From positions 1 through 11,654 of the forward strand of contig VBGQ01000181.1 in assembly GCA_005882055.1 (NCBI GenBank): a stretch of DNA of 11,654 bases. The letters are read 5' to 3'. The first letter of the stretch is position 1, and each line of letters opens with the position of its first letter. Origin of the DNA: Chloroflexota bacterium (GTDB lineage Bacteria; Chloroflexota; Limnocylindria; QHBO01). A model generated the notes under the pieces. It was given only the letters and a program-made list of their open reading frames with translations. It had not been told where the DNA came from and made no database searches. Below are positions 6,149-11,654 of this stretch, one piece after another. The position numbers and the translations under genes are program-made.

Positions 6149-7684
6149 TCAGCGGGTGCGAGGGAAGCCGAGGTCGACCTTGCTCGTGCCGGGATCCGGC
6201 CAGCGGGAGGTCACGACCTTGCCGCGCGTGTAGAACTGGATCCCCTCAGGCCCGTACATGTGCAGGTCGCCGAAGAGCGAGTTCTTCCATCCGCCGAAAC
6301 TGTAGTAGGCAACGGGCACCGGGATCGGCACGTTCACGCCGACCATGCCCACGTTGACCTCGAACTGGAACTGGCGCGCCGCTCCCCCGTCGCGCGTGAA
6401 GATCGCGACGCCATTGCCGTACGGGTTGTCGTTGATCAGCTGCACCGCCTCGGGATAGTCGGCGACGCGAACGACCTCGAGGACGGGCCCGAACACCTCG
6501 TTGCGATAGCAGTCCATCTCCGGCGTGACGCGGTCGAGCAGCGAGACGCCCAGGAAGAAGCCCTTGCCCTCTTGGTAGAGCGGGTGCTCGCGACCGTCCA
6601 CCACCAGCTCGGCGCCCTGCTCAGGCCCGCTGTCGAGGTACGAAGCCACCTTGTCGCGGTGCTCCCCGGTGATGAGCGGTCCCATCTCGGCGCTCGGGTC
6701 GCTGCCGGGGCCAACCCGGACCTTGGGCAGGCGCTCCTTGATCGCCTCGATCAGCGGATCCGCCACGCCCCCAACCGCGGCCACCACGCTGATCGCCATG
6801 CATCGCTCGCCCGCTGATCCGTAGGCGGCGGAGACCGCGGCGTCGGCCGCCATGCCGATATCGGCGTCAGGCAGCACCACCATGTGGTTCTTCGCTCCAC
6901 CCAGCGCCTGGCAGCGCTTGCCAGCCGCGGTGGCATGCTCGTAGATGTAGCGCGCGACAGGCGTGGAGCCCACGAAGCTCACCGCTGCGATGTCGGGATG
7001 CTCGAGGATCGCGTCCACGGCGACCTTGTCGCCGTGCACCACGTTGAAGACGCCATCGGGCAGGCCGGCCTCTCTCCACAGCTCCGCCAGGTAGACCGAT
7101 GCGGATGGGTCCTTCTCGGAGGGCTTCAGGACGAAGGTGTTGCCGCAGGCGATGGCGTTGGCGAACATCCACATCGGCACCATGGCCGGGAAGTTGAAGG
7201 GCGTGATGCCCGCGGCCACCCCGAGCGGCTGGCGGATCTGGTACACGTCGATCCCAGCCGATACCTGCTCGGAAAAGCCCCCCTTCAGCAGGTGTGGGAT
7301 GCCCGTTGCAAACTCGAGGTTCTCGAGGCCGCGCGCCACCTCGCCCAGCGCGTCTGCGGGCACCTTGCCGTGCTCAGCAGTCAGGTACGCGGCGATCTCC
7401 GCCCGATGCTCGTCGACCAGGTTGCGCATCCGGAACAGGATCTCGGTGCGCTTTGAGATGCTCGTCGCGCGCCAGGCCGGGAACGCGCCCTTGGCCGCAT
7501 GCACGGCGGCGTTGACCTCCTCGACCGATGCGAAGTCGACCTCTCTGGCGAGCTCGCCGGTCGCCGGGTTGTAGACCGGCCCACTGCGGCTGGACGTGCC
7601 GGCGACCCGCTTCCCGCCAATCCAGTGCTGGACCCTGGCGGTCGGGCTGGAGGTCGCCGTAGTGGGCTCCGCGACCTGTGTCAT
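6149..7684 (-). CDS. mmsA: Methylmalonate-semialdehyde dehydrogenase (CoA-acylating)
   Basis: 511 residues, the usual size for this aldehyde dehydrogenase branch. It oxidises methylmalonate semialdehyde or malonate semialdehyde with NAD and CoA to propionyl-CoA or acetyl-CoA plus CO2, in valine, beta-alanine and myo-inositol breakdown (the inositol form is called iolA). Visible: WIGGKRV near the start, TPFNFP with N164, VLKPSEKDP (185-193), the FVGST nucleotide turn (237-241), the branch-specific LGGAKNH (261-267) in place of the ELGGK that carries the general-base Glu in other aldehyde dehydrogenases, the catalytic C295 in GERCMA, and C-terminal NEVFGPVLEVVRV and PVAYYSFGGWKNSLFGD. Start ATG 7684 is preceded by AAGGTGG at good ribosome-site spacing. 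Neighbours are sulfur-metabolism genes, so the operon context does not specify which degradation pathway it serves. Confidence 0.95.
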   Translation of the reverse strand: MTQVAEPTTATSSPTARVQHWIGGKRVAGTSSRSGPVYNPATGELAREVDFASVEEVNAAVHAAKGAFPAWRATSISKRTEILFRMRNLVDEHRAEIAAYLTAEHGKVPADALGEVARGLENLEFATGIPHLLKGGFSEQVSAGIDVYQIRQPLGVAAGITPFNFPAMVPMWMFANAIACGNTFVLKPSEKDPSASVYLAELWREAGLPDGVFNVVHGDKVAVDAILEHPDIAAVSFVGSTPVARYIYEHATAAGKRCQALGGAKNHMVVLPDADIGMAADAAVSAAYGSAGERCMAISVVAAVGGVADPLIEAIKERLPKVRVGPGSDPSAEMGPLITGEHRDKVASYLDSGPEQGAELVVDGREHPLYQEGKGFFLGVSLLDRVTPEMDCYRNEVFGPVLEVVRVADYPEAVQLINDNPYGNGVAIFTRDGGAARQFQFEVNVGMVGVNVPIPVPVAYYSFGGWKNSLFGDLHMYGPEGIQFYTRGKVVTSRWPDPGTSKVDLGFPRTR

Positions 7685-7933
7685 CGCCCGCCACCTTAAC
7701 TCGGCGACGGACCGGATGCCAACGACGCAACCTGCCGTGGGATGTGCAGCCGCCGTCTCCTACGGTCCAATGGGCTGGGGCCGGTCGACGCCTTGGTCGC
7801 CCTCATTGGATCGCCTGCGCGCCCACATGCACGTTCGGCCACAGAACTCCCGAAATCAGCGCTGGACGGGCGTTCGTTGGACAGATGGTGATCCTCGCAG
7901 CACACCAAGATGCGTCGTCCTTCGAGCTGGGCC
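7685..7933. other. Intergenic region between cbs and mmsA
   Basis: About 250 bases with no convincing gene: short frames on both strands have arginine/proline-rich shadow composition and no recognisable motif. It holds the mmsA promoter candidate at its left end and an inverted repeat, TCCAATG (7766-7772) with CATTGGA (7804-7810), around a 31-base loop. That hairpin could be extended by two G-C pairs with one bulge. No T-run follows on the minus strand, so intrinsic termination of the upstream operon is not shown. This is the largest gap in the minus-strand run and a likely transcription-unit boundary. Confidence 0.5.
7693..7722 (-). promoter_or_regulatory. Promoter and ribosome site of mmsA
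   Basis: On the minus strand TTGGCA (7722-7717, five of six matches to the -35 consensus) is followed after 18 bases by TAAGGT (7698-7693), which ends 8 bases before the ATG. AAGGTGG (7697-7691) inside the same stretch is also a reasonable Shine-Dalgarno. The same bases cannot serve as -10 and as ribosome site on one transcript, so which role applies is open. Confidence 0.4.
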
Positions 7934-9031
7934 TCAGGCGGGCGACGGTGGAGCGGCGTGGCGCACCACGGGGCCGAGCTCGGTATCTCGCCAGTCGTAA
8001 TCGGCGACCTGCTCCTCGGCGCCCAGCACGCCGGCCCGTCGCAGCCACTCGTCGGCGTACAGCTTCCCGAGGTAGTTACGCCCTGAATCGGGGAGCAGCA
8101 CCACGAAGAGGGCCTCGGGATCCGCCACCTGGCGCGCGGTCTGCAGCGCGGCCCACAGGGCGGTCCCGCACGACTCGCCCATCAGGATCCCTTCGACGCG
8201 GGTCGCCTGCCGGGCGGTGAGGAACCCGTCACGATCCGAGACCCGGACGATGGTGTCGCAGACCTCGCGGTCATAGGTGTCGGGCCAGAAGTCCTCACCC
8301 ACTCCTTCGGTCAGGTAAGGCCGCGGCGTGTCGCCGGAGAAGACGCTCCCCTCCGGATCGGCGCCCACCACCACCAGCTCGCGGTTGCGCTCCCTCAGAT
8401 AGCGGCTCGCGCCGGAGATGGTCCCGCCCGTCCCGATCCCGGCCACGAAATGCGTGACCCGACCCGCGGTCGCATCCCAGATCTCTGGACCGGTCGTCCG
8501 GTAGTGCGCCTCGGGGTTGGCAGGGTTGGCGTACTGATCCGGCTTCCAGGCGCCCGGGATCTCGTGGGCCAGCCGATCGCTGACCCGGTAGTAGCTGCGC
8601 TCGTCGTCCGGGTCCACGTCGGTGGGGCAGACGACCACTTCCGCGCCATAGGCGCGCAACAGCGCCCGCTTCTCCTCCGACTGCTTGTCGGCCATGACGA
8701 AGATGCACCGATAGCCGCGAATGGCGGCCGCCTGGGCCAGCCCGACGCCGGTGTTGCCGCTCGTCGGTTCGACGATGGTGCCTCCGGGCTTCAGGAGGCC
8801 GGCGCGCTCGGCCGCCTCGATCATCGGCAGGCCGATACGGTCCTTCACGGAGCCACCTGGATTCATCGCCTCGAGCTTTGCCACCACCCGACCGGGTGCG
8901 CCATCGGCCAATCGATCAAGGGCGACGAGCGGTGTCCCGCCAATCGCGGCGGTGATATCTTCGAGGACCTCCGGCTCAGCCAGGAGACGGCTCCGACTCA
9001 GGAGGTGGCACCGAGGGTGAGCCACCCCCAT
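7934..9031 (-). CDS. cbs: Cystathionine beta-synthase, catalytic core only
   Basis: PLP enzyme of fold type II, expected to join serine and homocysteine to cystathionine (a cysteine-synthase role is possible). Landmarks from the 9031 ATG: AIGGTPLV (29-36), PLP lysine K63 in GGSVKDR, the TSGNTG loop (90-95), GIGTGGT phosphate loop (198-204) and LLPDSGRNY (312-320). CBS-like rather than CysK/CysM features are YYRVSDRLAHEIPGAWKPDQ (147-166), ADPEGSVFSG and YLTEGVGEDFWPDTYD, close to the mycobacterial enzyme. At 365 residues it ends soon after the core and lacks the C-terminal tandem CBS (Bateman) regulatory pair. Start is uncertain: ATG 9031 (GGAG 4 bases upstream, 56-base overlap with lgt) or a CTG at 8983 (GGAG 7 bases upstream, overlapping the lgt stop). 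Homology begins after both. Confidence 0.9.
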   Translation of the reverse strand: MGVAHPRCHLLSRSRLLAEPEVLEDITAAIGGTPLVALDRLADGAPGRVVAKLEAMNPGGSVKDRIGLPMIEAAERAGLLKPGGTIVEPTSGNTGVGLAQAAAIRGYRCIFVMADKQSEEKRALLRAYGAEVVVCPTDVDPDDERSYYRVSDRLAHEIPGAWKPDQYANPANPEAHYRTTGPEIWDATAGRVTHFVAGIGTGGTISGASRYLRERNRELVVVGADPEGSVFSGDTPRPYLTEGVGEDFWPDTYDREVCDTIVRVSDRDGFLTARQATRVEGILMGESCGTALWAALQTARQVADPEALFVVLLPDSGRNYLGKLYADEWLRRAGVLGAEEQVADYDWRDTELGPVVRHAAPPSPA

Positions 9032-9872
9032 CGGTCTCCACCGCCGGCGGAGGCTCATGCATCCAGGCTCCGGGGGTGCCCCAGCCGCGAGCGTGGCGGA
9101 GCAGAAGGACGGCGGCTGCCACCAGCACGCCGGCCAGCCCAAGCCAGGTCGCAGTCGGCAATGGACCGATGTACCAGTTGCCAACGCGCAGCGTCTCGAG
9201 CGCCGAGCGCACCCAGCCGTACCAGACGATGTAGAGCAGAGCGACGTCGCCGTCGTAGAGCCGGCGCGCGTACCGCCGCGCGACGTACAGGAGCAGCGCC
9301 ATCCCGATGAGGTTGAGGACCGCCTCGTAGGCGAAGAGCGGCACGAAGTGCGTCGTCGCCACCGGGTAGGTGATCACGTCCCATGGCGTGCCTGCCCGGT
9401 GCGCAGCATCGATTTGGATGCCCCACGGCAGGTTGGTGGGCGGCCCGTAGAGCTCCTGGTTGACGAAGTTTCCAAGCCGACCGATGGCCTGGCCGAGGAG
9501 CAGGGCCGGCGCGAAGATGTCGAGCCAGCGTGCGAACGGCATTGCGTTCCGGCGGGTGTACCACCAGATGCCGAGCGCTCCGCCGATGATCGCGCCCGGA
9601 ATCCCGATGCCTCCGTTCCAGATCTGGGGAATCAGGAGAGGATCCTTGGAGTAGACCGGGCCCCACTCGTGGATGACGTGGTAGAGCCGCGCGGCGACGA
9701 TGCTGGTCACGATAACCAGCAGCAGCATCGACCAGCCCTTATCCGGGTCCTCGCCCCTGCGGCGCGCCTCGACGGTTCCGAGCAGCGCGCCAGCCAGCAC
9801 TGCGGTGGCGATGATGATCCCGTACCAATGGACCTCAATGGGGCCGAGGTGGATGGCGATGGGGTCGATCAT
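8976..9872 (-). CDS. lgt: Prolipoprotein diacylglyceryl transferase
   Basis: 298 residues. Inner-membrane enzyme that moves diacylglycerol from phosphatidylglycerol to the lipobox cysteine of prolipoproteins. Seen: N-terminal HWYGIIIA with Y17, several membrane helices (about 18-36, 48-66, 88-106, 118-133, 177-197, 210-226, 239-259), the WNGGIGIPGAIIGG segment (85-98), the Lgt signature GRLGNFVNQELYGPP (131-145) with R132 and N138, and VRSALETLR (221-229) carrying the second conserved arginine. Where E. coli Lgt has a His in this segment (SFHGG), this protein has IPG; other high-GC homologues also vary here. The tail (262-298) is Pro/Ser/Glu-rich and probably disordered. It starts 11 bases after the MFS stop and its 3' end overlaps cbs. 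No ribosome site is seen; a TAGAAT lies 8 bases before the ATG. Confidence 0.95.
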   Translation of the reverse strand: MIDPIAIHLGPIEVHWYGIIIATAVLAGALLGTVEARRRGEDPDKGWSMLLLVIVTSIVAARLYHVIHEWGPVYSKDPLLIPQIWNGGIGIPGAIIGGALGIWWYTRRNAMPFARWLDIFAPALLLGQAIGRLGNFVNQELYGPPTNLPWGIQIDAAHRAGTPWDVITYPVATTHFVPLFAYEAVLNLIGMALLLYVARRYARRLYDGDVALLYIVWYGWVRSALETLRVGNWYIGPLPTATWLGLAGVLVAAAVLLLRHARGWGTPGAWMHEPPPAVETDGGGSPSVPPPESEPSPG

Positions 9873-9880
9873 CGGGCGGC

Positions 9881-9886
9881 ATTCTA
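9881..9886 (-). promoter_or_regulatory. -10-like TAGAAT before lgt
   Basis: TAGAAT (9886-9881, minus strand) matches five of six -10 consensus positions and ends 8 bases before the lgt ATG. Its first three bases are also the stop codon of the upstream MFS gene, which lowers its weight. I see no -35. If active it would give lgt a leaderless transcript independent of the MFS gene. Confidence 0.3.
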
Positions 9887-11200
9887 CCCCGGTGGATCGC
9901 CAGAGCCCGGTTCATCGGCCAGCCTGGGACGCGACCCGACCGGGGCTGGAGGAACCGATGCGGCGGCCACCTTGGCGGCAGGATGGCCGGGGAATCGGTC
10001 GAGGCGTCGCAGCGACGGAAAGAGCCAGGTGCAGGCTCCCGCCACCACGATCGTCGCGGCACCACCGACCAGCACCGCTGGCACGGTTCCGAACCAGGCG
10101 GCAGTGACACCGGACTCGAACTCGCCGAGCTCGTTGCTGGCACCGATGAAGACGGCGTTCACAGCGCTCACCCGCCCGCGGATCTCGTCCGGCGTCTCCA
10201 GCTGCACCAGCAGGTGCCGGACGTAGACGCTGACCATGTCGGCCGCGCCCATGACCGCGAGCACCACGAGGGAGACGAGGAAGCTGGTCGAGGCACCGAA
10301 CACCAGCGTCCCGATCCCGGAGACCGCAACGCCTCCGAACATCGTGCGTCCCACGTGCCGCGTCAGCGGCCGGGCGCTCAGCACAGCAGCGCAGACCGCT
10401 CCGCCCACCGCCGGCGCCGCGCGCAGGATGCCGAGGCCGGTCGGTCCCACCTGCAGGATGTCGCGGGCGTAGACCGGCAGCAGTGCCGTCGCCCCGCCGA
10501 AGAGCACCGCGAACAGGTCGAGCGAGATCGACCCGAGTACGACGGGGTGCCGGCGGACGAACGCGATGCCTGAGAAGATCTCGCGCGCCGTCACTGGCTC
10601 GCGGGTCCGTTCCGACCTTCCGCCACCCGCCAGCAGAACGGTCAGCAGGCTGGCAAGGCCCATCAGCACCGCAACGCTGCCATACACGACCCCTGGACCT
10701 GCCAGGAATACCAGCCCCCCGATCGCCGGCCCCGCGATCGTCGCCACCTGAAGCGCGGACGAGTTGATGGCCACCGCTCTTCCGAAGTCGGCCCGCGGCA
10801 CGAGGTTCGGCAGCAGCGCCTGCCCGGTGGGCATATTGAAGGCCCGAGCAGTCCCGAAGAGCGCCATGACCGCGAAGATGGGGCCGGGATCGCGGATGCC
10901 GCTCACACTGAACCAGGCGAGGGCGATGTCGCAGGCGGCCAAGGTTGCGTAGCAGGCGGCAACGATCCGCCTCCGATCGAGCCGATCCGCCGCCTGCCCC
11001 GCGGGCAGGATCAGGACAACGAAGGGCAAGAACTGGCTCAGGCCAATCAGCCCGAGGTCGAGCGGCTGCCGCGTGAGCTGGTAGACCTGGTAGCCGACCG
11101 CCACGGTCACCATCTGGGCACCCACGTTGGCGAAGAGCCGTGCCGCCAGGAAGCGACGGAAATCCGCGTGGCGCAAGGCCGAAGGAAGCCGCTCCGTCAT
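9884..11200 (-). CDS. MFS transporter, EntS/multidrug-efflux type
   Basis: 438 residues with about twelve hydrophobic segments, the standard size of a major facilitator. Pattern: LRHADFRRFLAARLFANVG at the N-terminus, typical of the EntS-like (MFS_3) group; motif A as GQAADRLDRRR (68-78) between helices 2 and 3; a polar central loop GGGRSERTREPVTAREIF; the second half with GILRAAPAVGG and DEIRGRVSAVNAVFIGASNELGEFESG, which is characteristic of this group. Members export siderophores such as enterobactin, or drugs; the substrate here cannot be told. The tail after about residue 405 is Pro/Ala-rich. The start ATG 11200 is preceded by TAAGGTGGG at ribosome-site distance. It is the first gene of the minus-strand run and diverges from another MFS gene. 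Confidence 0.88.
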   Translation of the reverse strand: MTERLPSALRHADFRRFLAARLFANVGAQMVTVAVGYQVYQLTRQPLDLGLIGLSQFLPFVVLILPAGQAADRLDRRRIVAACYATLAACDIALAWFSVSGIRDPGPIFAVMALFGTARAFNMPTGQALLPNLVPRADFGRAVAINSSALQVATIAGPAIGGLVFLAGPGVVYGSVAVLMGLASLLTVLLAGGGRSERTREPVTAREIFSGIAFVRRHPVVLGSISLDLFAVLFGGATALLPVYARDILQVGPTGLGILRAAPAVGGAVCAAVLSARPLTRHVGRTMFGGVAVSGIGTLVFGASTSFLVSLVVLAVMGAADMVSVYVRHLLVQLETPDEIRGRVSAVNAVFIGASNELGEFESGVTAAWFGTVPAVLVGGAATIVVAGACTWLFPSLRRLDRFPGHPAAKVAAASVPPAPVGSRPRLADEPGSGDPPG

Positions 11201-11206
11201 GGGGTG

Positions 11207-11215
11207 CCCACCTTA
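11207..11215 (-). promoter_or_regulatory. TAAGGTGGG before the MFS start: ribosome site or -10
   Basis: On the minus strand TAAGGTGGG (11215-11207) lies 6 bases before the ATG at 11200. AAGGTGG fits a Shine-Dalgarno, while TAAGGT fits the TANNNT -10 pattern 9 bases before the start. The same eight bases TAAGGTGG precede mmsA. No -35 is visible at standard spacing here, so the ribosome-site reading is favoured for this gene. Confidence 0.4.
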
Positions 11216-11250
11216 CCGCAGTGGCACCGCAGGGGCGGCAGTGCAGCCTC

Positions 11251-11279
11251 TTCCCGATCAGGCGGCGCGAGCGTATCGT
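11251..11279 (+). promoter_or_regulatory. Candidate promoter of the right-edge MFS gene
   Basis: TTCCCG (11251-11256, three of six -35 matches) and TATCGT (11274-11279, four of six -10 matches) are exactly 17 bases apart. Transcription from here would give a leader of about 15-20 bases holding the strong ribosome site at 11292. The hexamers are weak, so this rests mainly on spacing and position. Confidence 0.3.
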
Positions 11280-11291
11280 CGCCCGGAGAGC

Positions 11292-11297
11292 GGAGGG
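11292..11297 (+). promoter_or_regulatory. Strong Shine-Dalgarno that decides the GTG start
   Basis: GGAGGG ends 5 bases before the GTG at 11303 and is the best ribosome site in the window. It fixes the start of the right-edge MFS gene at a GTG, with a sensible hydrophilic N-terminus before the first membrane helix. Confidence 0.7.
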
Positions 11298-11302
11298 CTC
11301 AC

Positions 11303-11654
11303 GTGGACATCCCAGCGCCGACCGCGGACCAGGGCCGCGACGAGCTCGGGCGACCGACGGCGCCACTGAGCTGGTGGCGTCTACTGGCGGTCACCGCCTA
11401 CTGGCTGGCGATCACCGTCCTATGGGGAGCGTTCACGTTCAGCGTTATTCCGCGCCTCGTGGAGTCGAAGGGGGTTCTGGGCAGCTCCACGCACCCACTG
11501 GCGGGCCTGGCAATCGGTGTCGTCACCACGGCCGGCGTGCTCATCGCCATCCTCGTGCAGCCGACCATGGGCGCCATCAGCGACTACACGCGCACCCGTC
11601 TGGGCCGGCGAAAGCCTTACATCCTGGCGGGAACCGCGATGGACCTCATCTTCC
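11303..11654 (+). CDS. MFS transporter, sugar-carrier-like (3' part outside window)
   Basis: The first 117 residues are visible. A hydrophilic lead (1-23) precedes a membrane helix at about 27-50 and a second at about 66-86, then the loop QPTMGAISDYTRTRLGRRKP (86-105). That is a motif A of the form GxxSDxTRxRxGRRKP, seen in sucrose/SLC45-like and GPH-type sugar carriers of the major facilitator superfamily. The substrate cannot be assigned from a quarter of the protein. Start GTG 11303 is supported by GGAGGG 5 bases upstream. It diverges from the exporter at 11200 over 102 bases. Confidence 0.8.
   Translation, partial: MDIPAPTADQGRDELGRPTAPLSWWRLLAVTAYWLAITVLWGAFTFSVIPRLVESKGVLGSSTHPLAGLAIGVVTTAGVLIAILVQPTMGAISDYTRTRLGRRKPYILAGTAMDLIF

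Noticed and set aside
5023..6357. A 444-codon plus-strand frame opposite the trans-sulfuration and mmsA genes
   Set aside because: It is antisense to two strongly supported enzymes and has Arg-rich shadow composition with no motif.
7696..7908. A 70-codon minus-strand frame in the cbs-mmsA gap
   Set aside because: No ribosome site, no motif, Arg/Ser-rich composition, and it overlaps the mmsA promoter candidate.
9912..11366. A 484-codon minus-strand frame overlapping the MFS gene
   Set aside because: It is out of phase with a clear twelve-helix transporter and has no hydrophobic pattern of its own.

Overview
The window is GC-rich (roughly two thirds G+C), gene-dense bacterial chromosome. Its MDH resembles the actinobacterial type, the CBS and trans-sulfuration enzymes resemble the mycobacterial pair, and there is an F420-type luciferase-like fold. 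This suggests Actinomycetota or Chloroflexota, probably an uncultured lineage, but the window alone cannot settle the phylum. I see no rRNA, tRNA, CRISPR, IS element or phage gene; this is core metabolism.

Layout. A partial alpha/beta hydrolase (1-329, -) diverges from the most notable gene, 370-2655 (+). That gene is one uninterrupted frame encoding a malate dehydrogenase followed by a full-length citrate synthase, two consecutive TCA-cycle enzymes in one polypeptide. Next is a metallo-beta-lactamase-fold hydrolase (2725-3504, +). It converges, with 3 bases between stop codons, on a long run of minus-strand genes. In transcription order these are: MFS exporter (11200-9884), lgt (9872-8976), cystathionine beta-synthase (9031-7934), methylmalonate-semialdehyde dehydrogenase (7684-6149), a cystathionine gamma-synthase/lyase (6093-4885), a luciferase-like oxidoreductase with a broken 5' end (4888-4026) and a small four-helix membrane protein (4029-3508). 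At the right edge a second, divergent MFS gene (11303 onward, +) runs off the window.

How they work together. The fusion would make oxaloacetate and consume it in one molecule. CBS plus the gamma-family enzyme is the usual pair for trans-sulfuration between homocysteine and cysteine. MmsA belongs to valine/beta-alanine/inositol breakdown and delivers propionyl-CoA or acetyl-CoA, the latter a citrate synthase substrate. Lgt lipidates lipoproteins.

Signals. Several start codons have a -10-like hexamer 6-9 bases upstream (TACGAT, TAATCT, TAAGGT, TAGAAT, TAAGGT), the geometry of leaderless transcription. The luciferase-like gene has a frame break about 25 residues in, next to a perfect 10-bp inverted repeat, and is probably a pseudogene or carries a sequence error.
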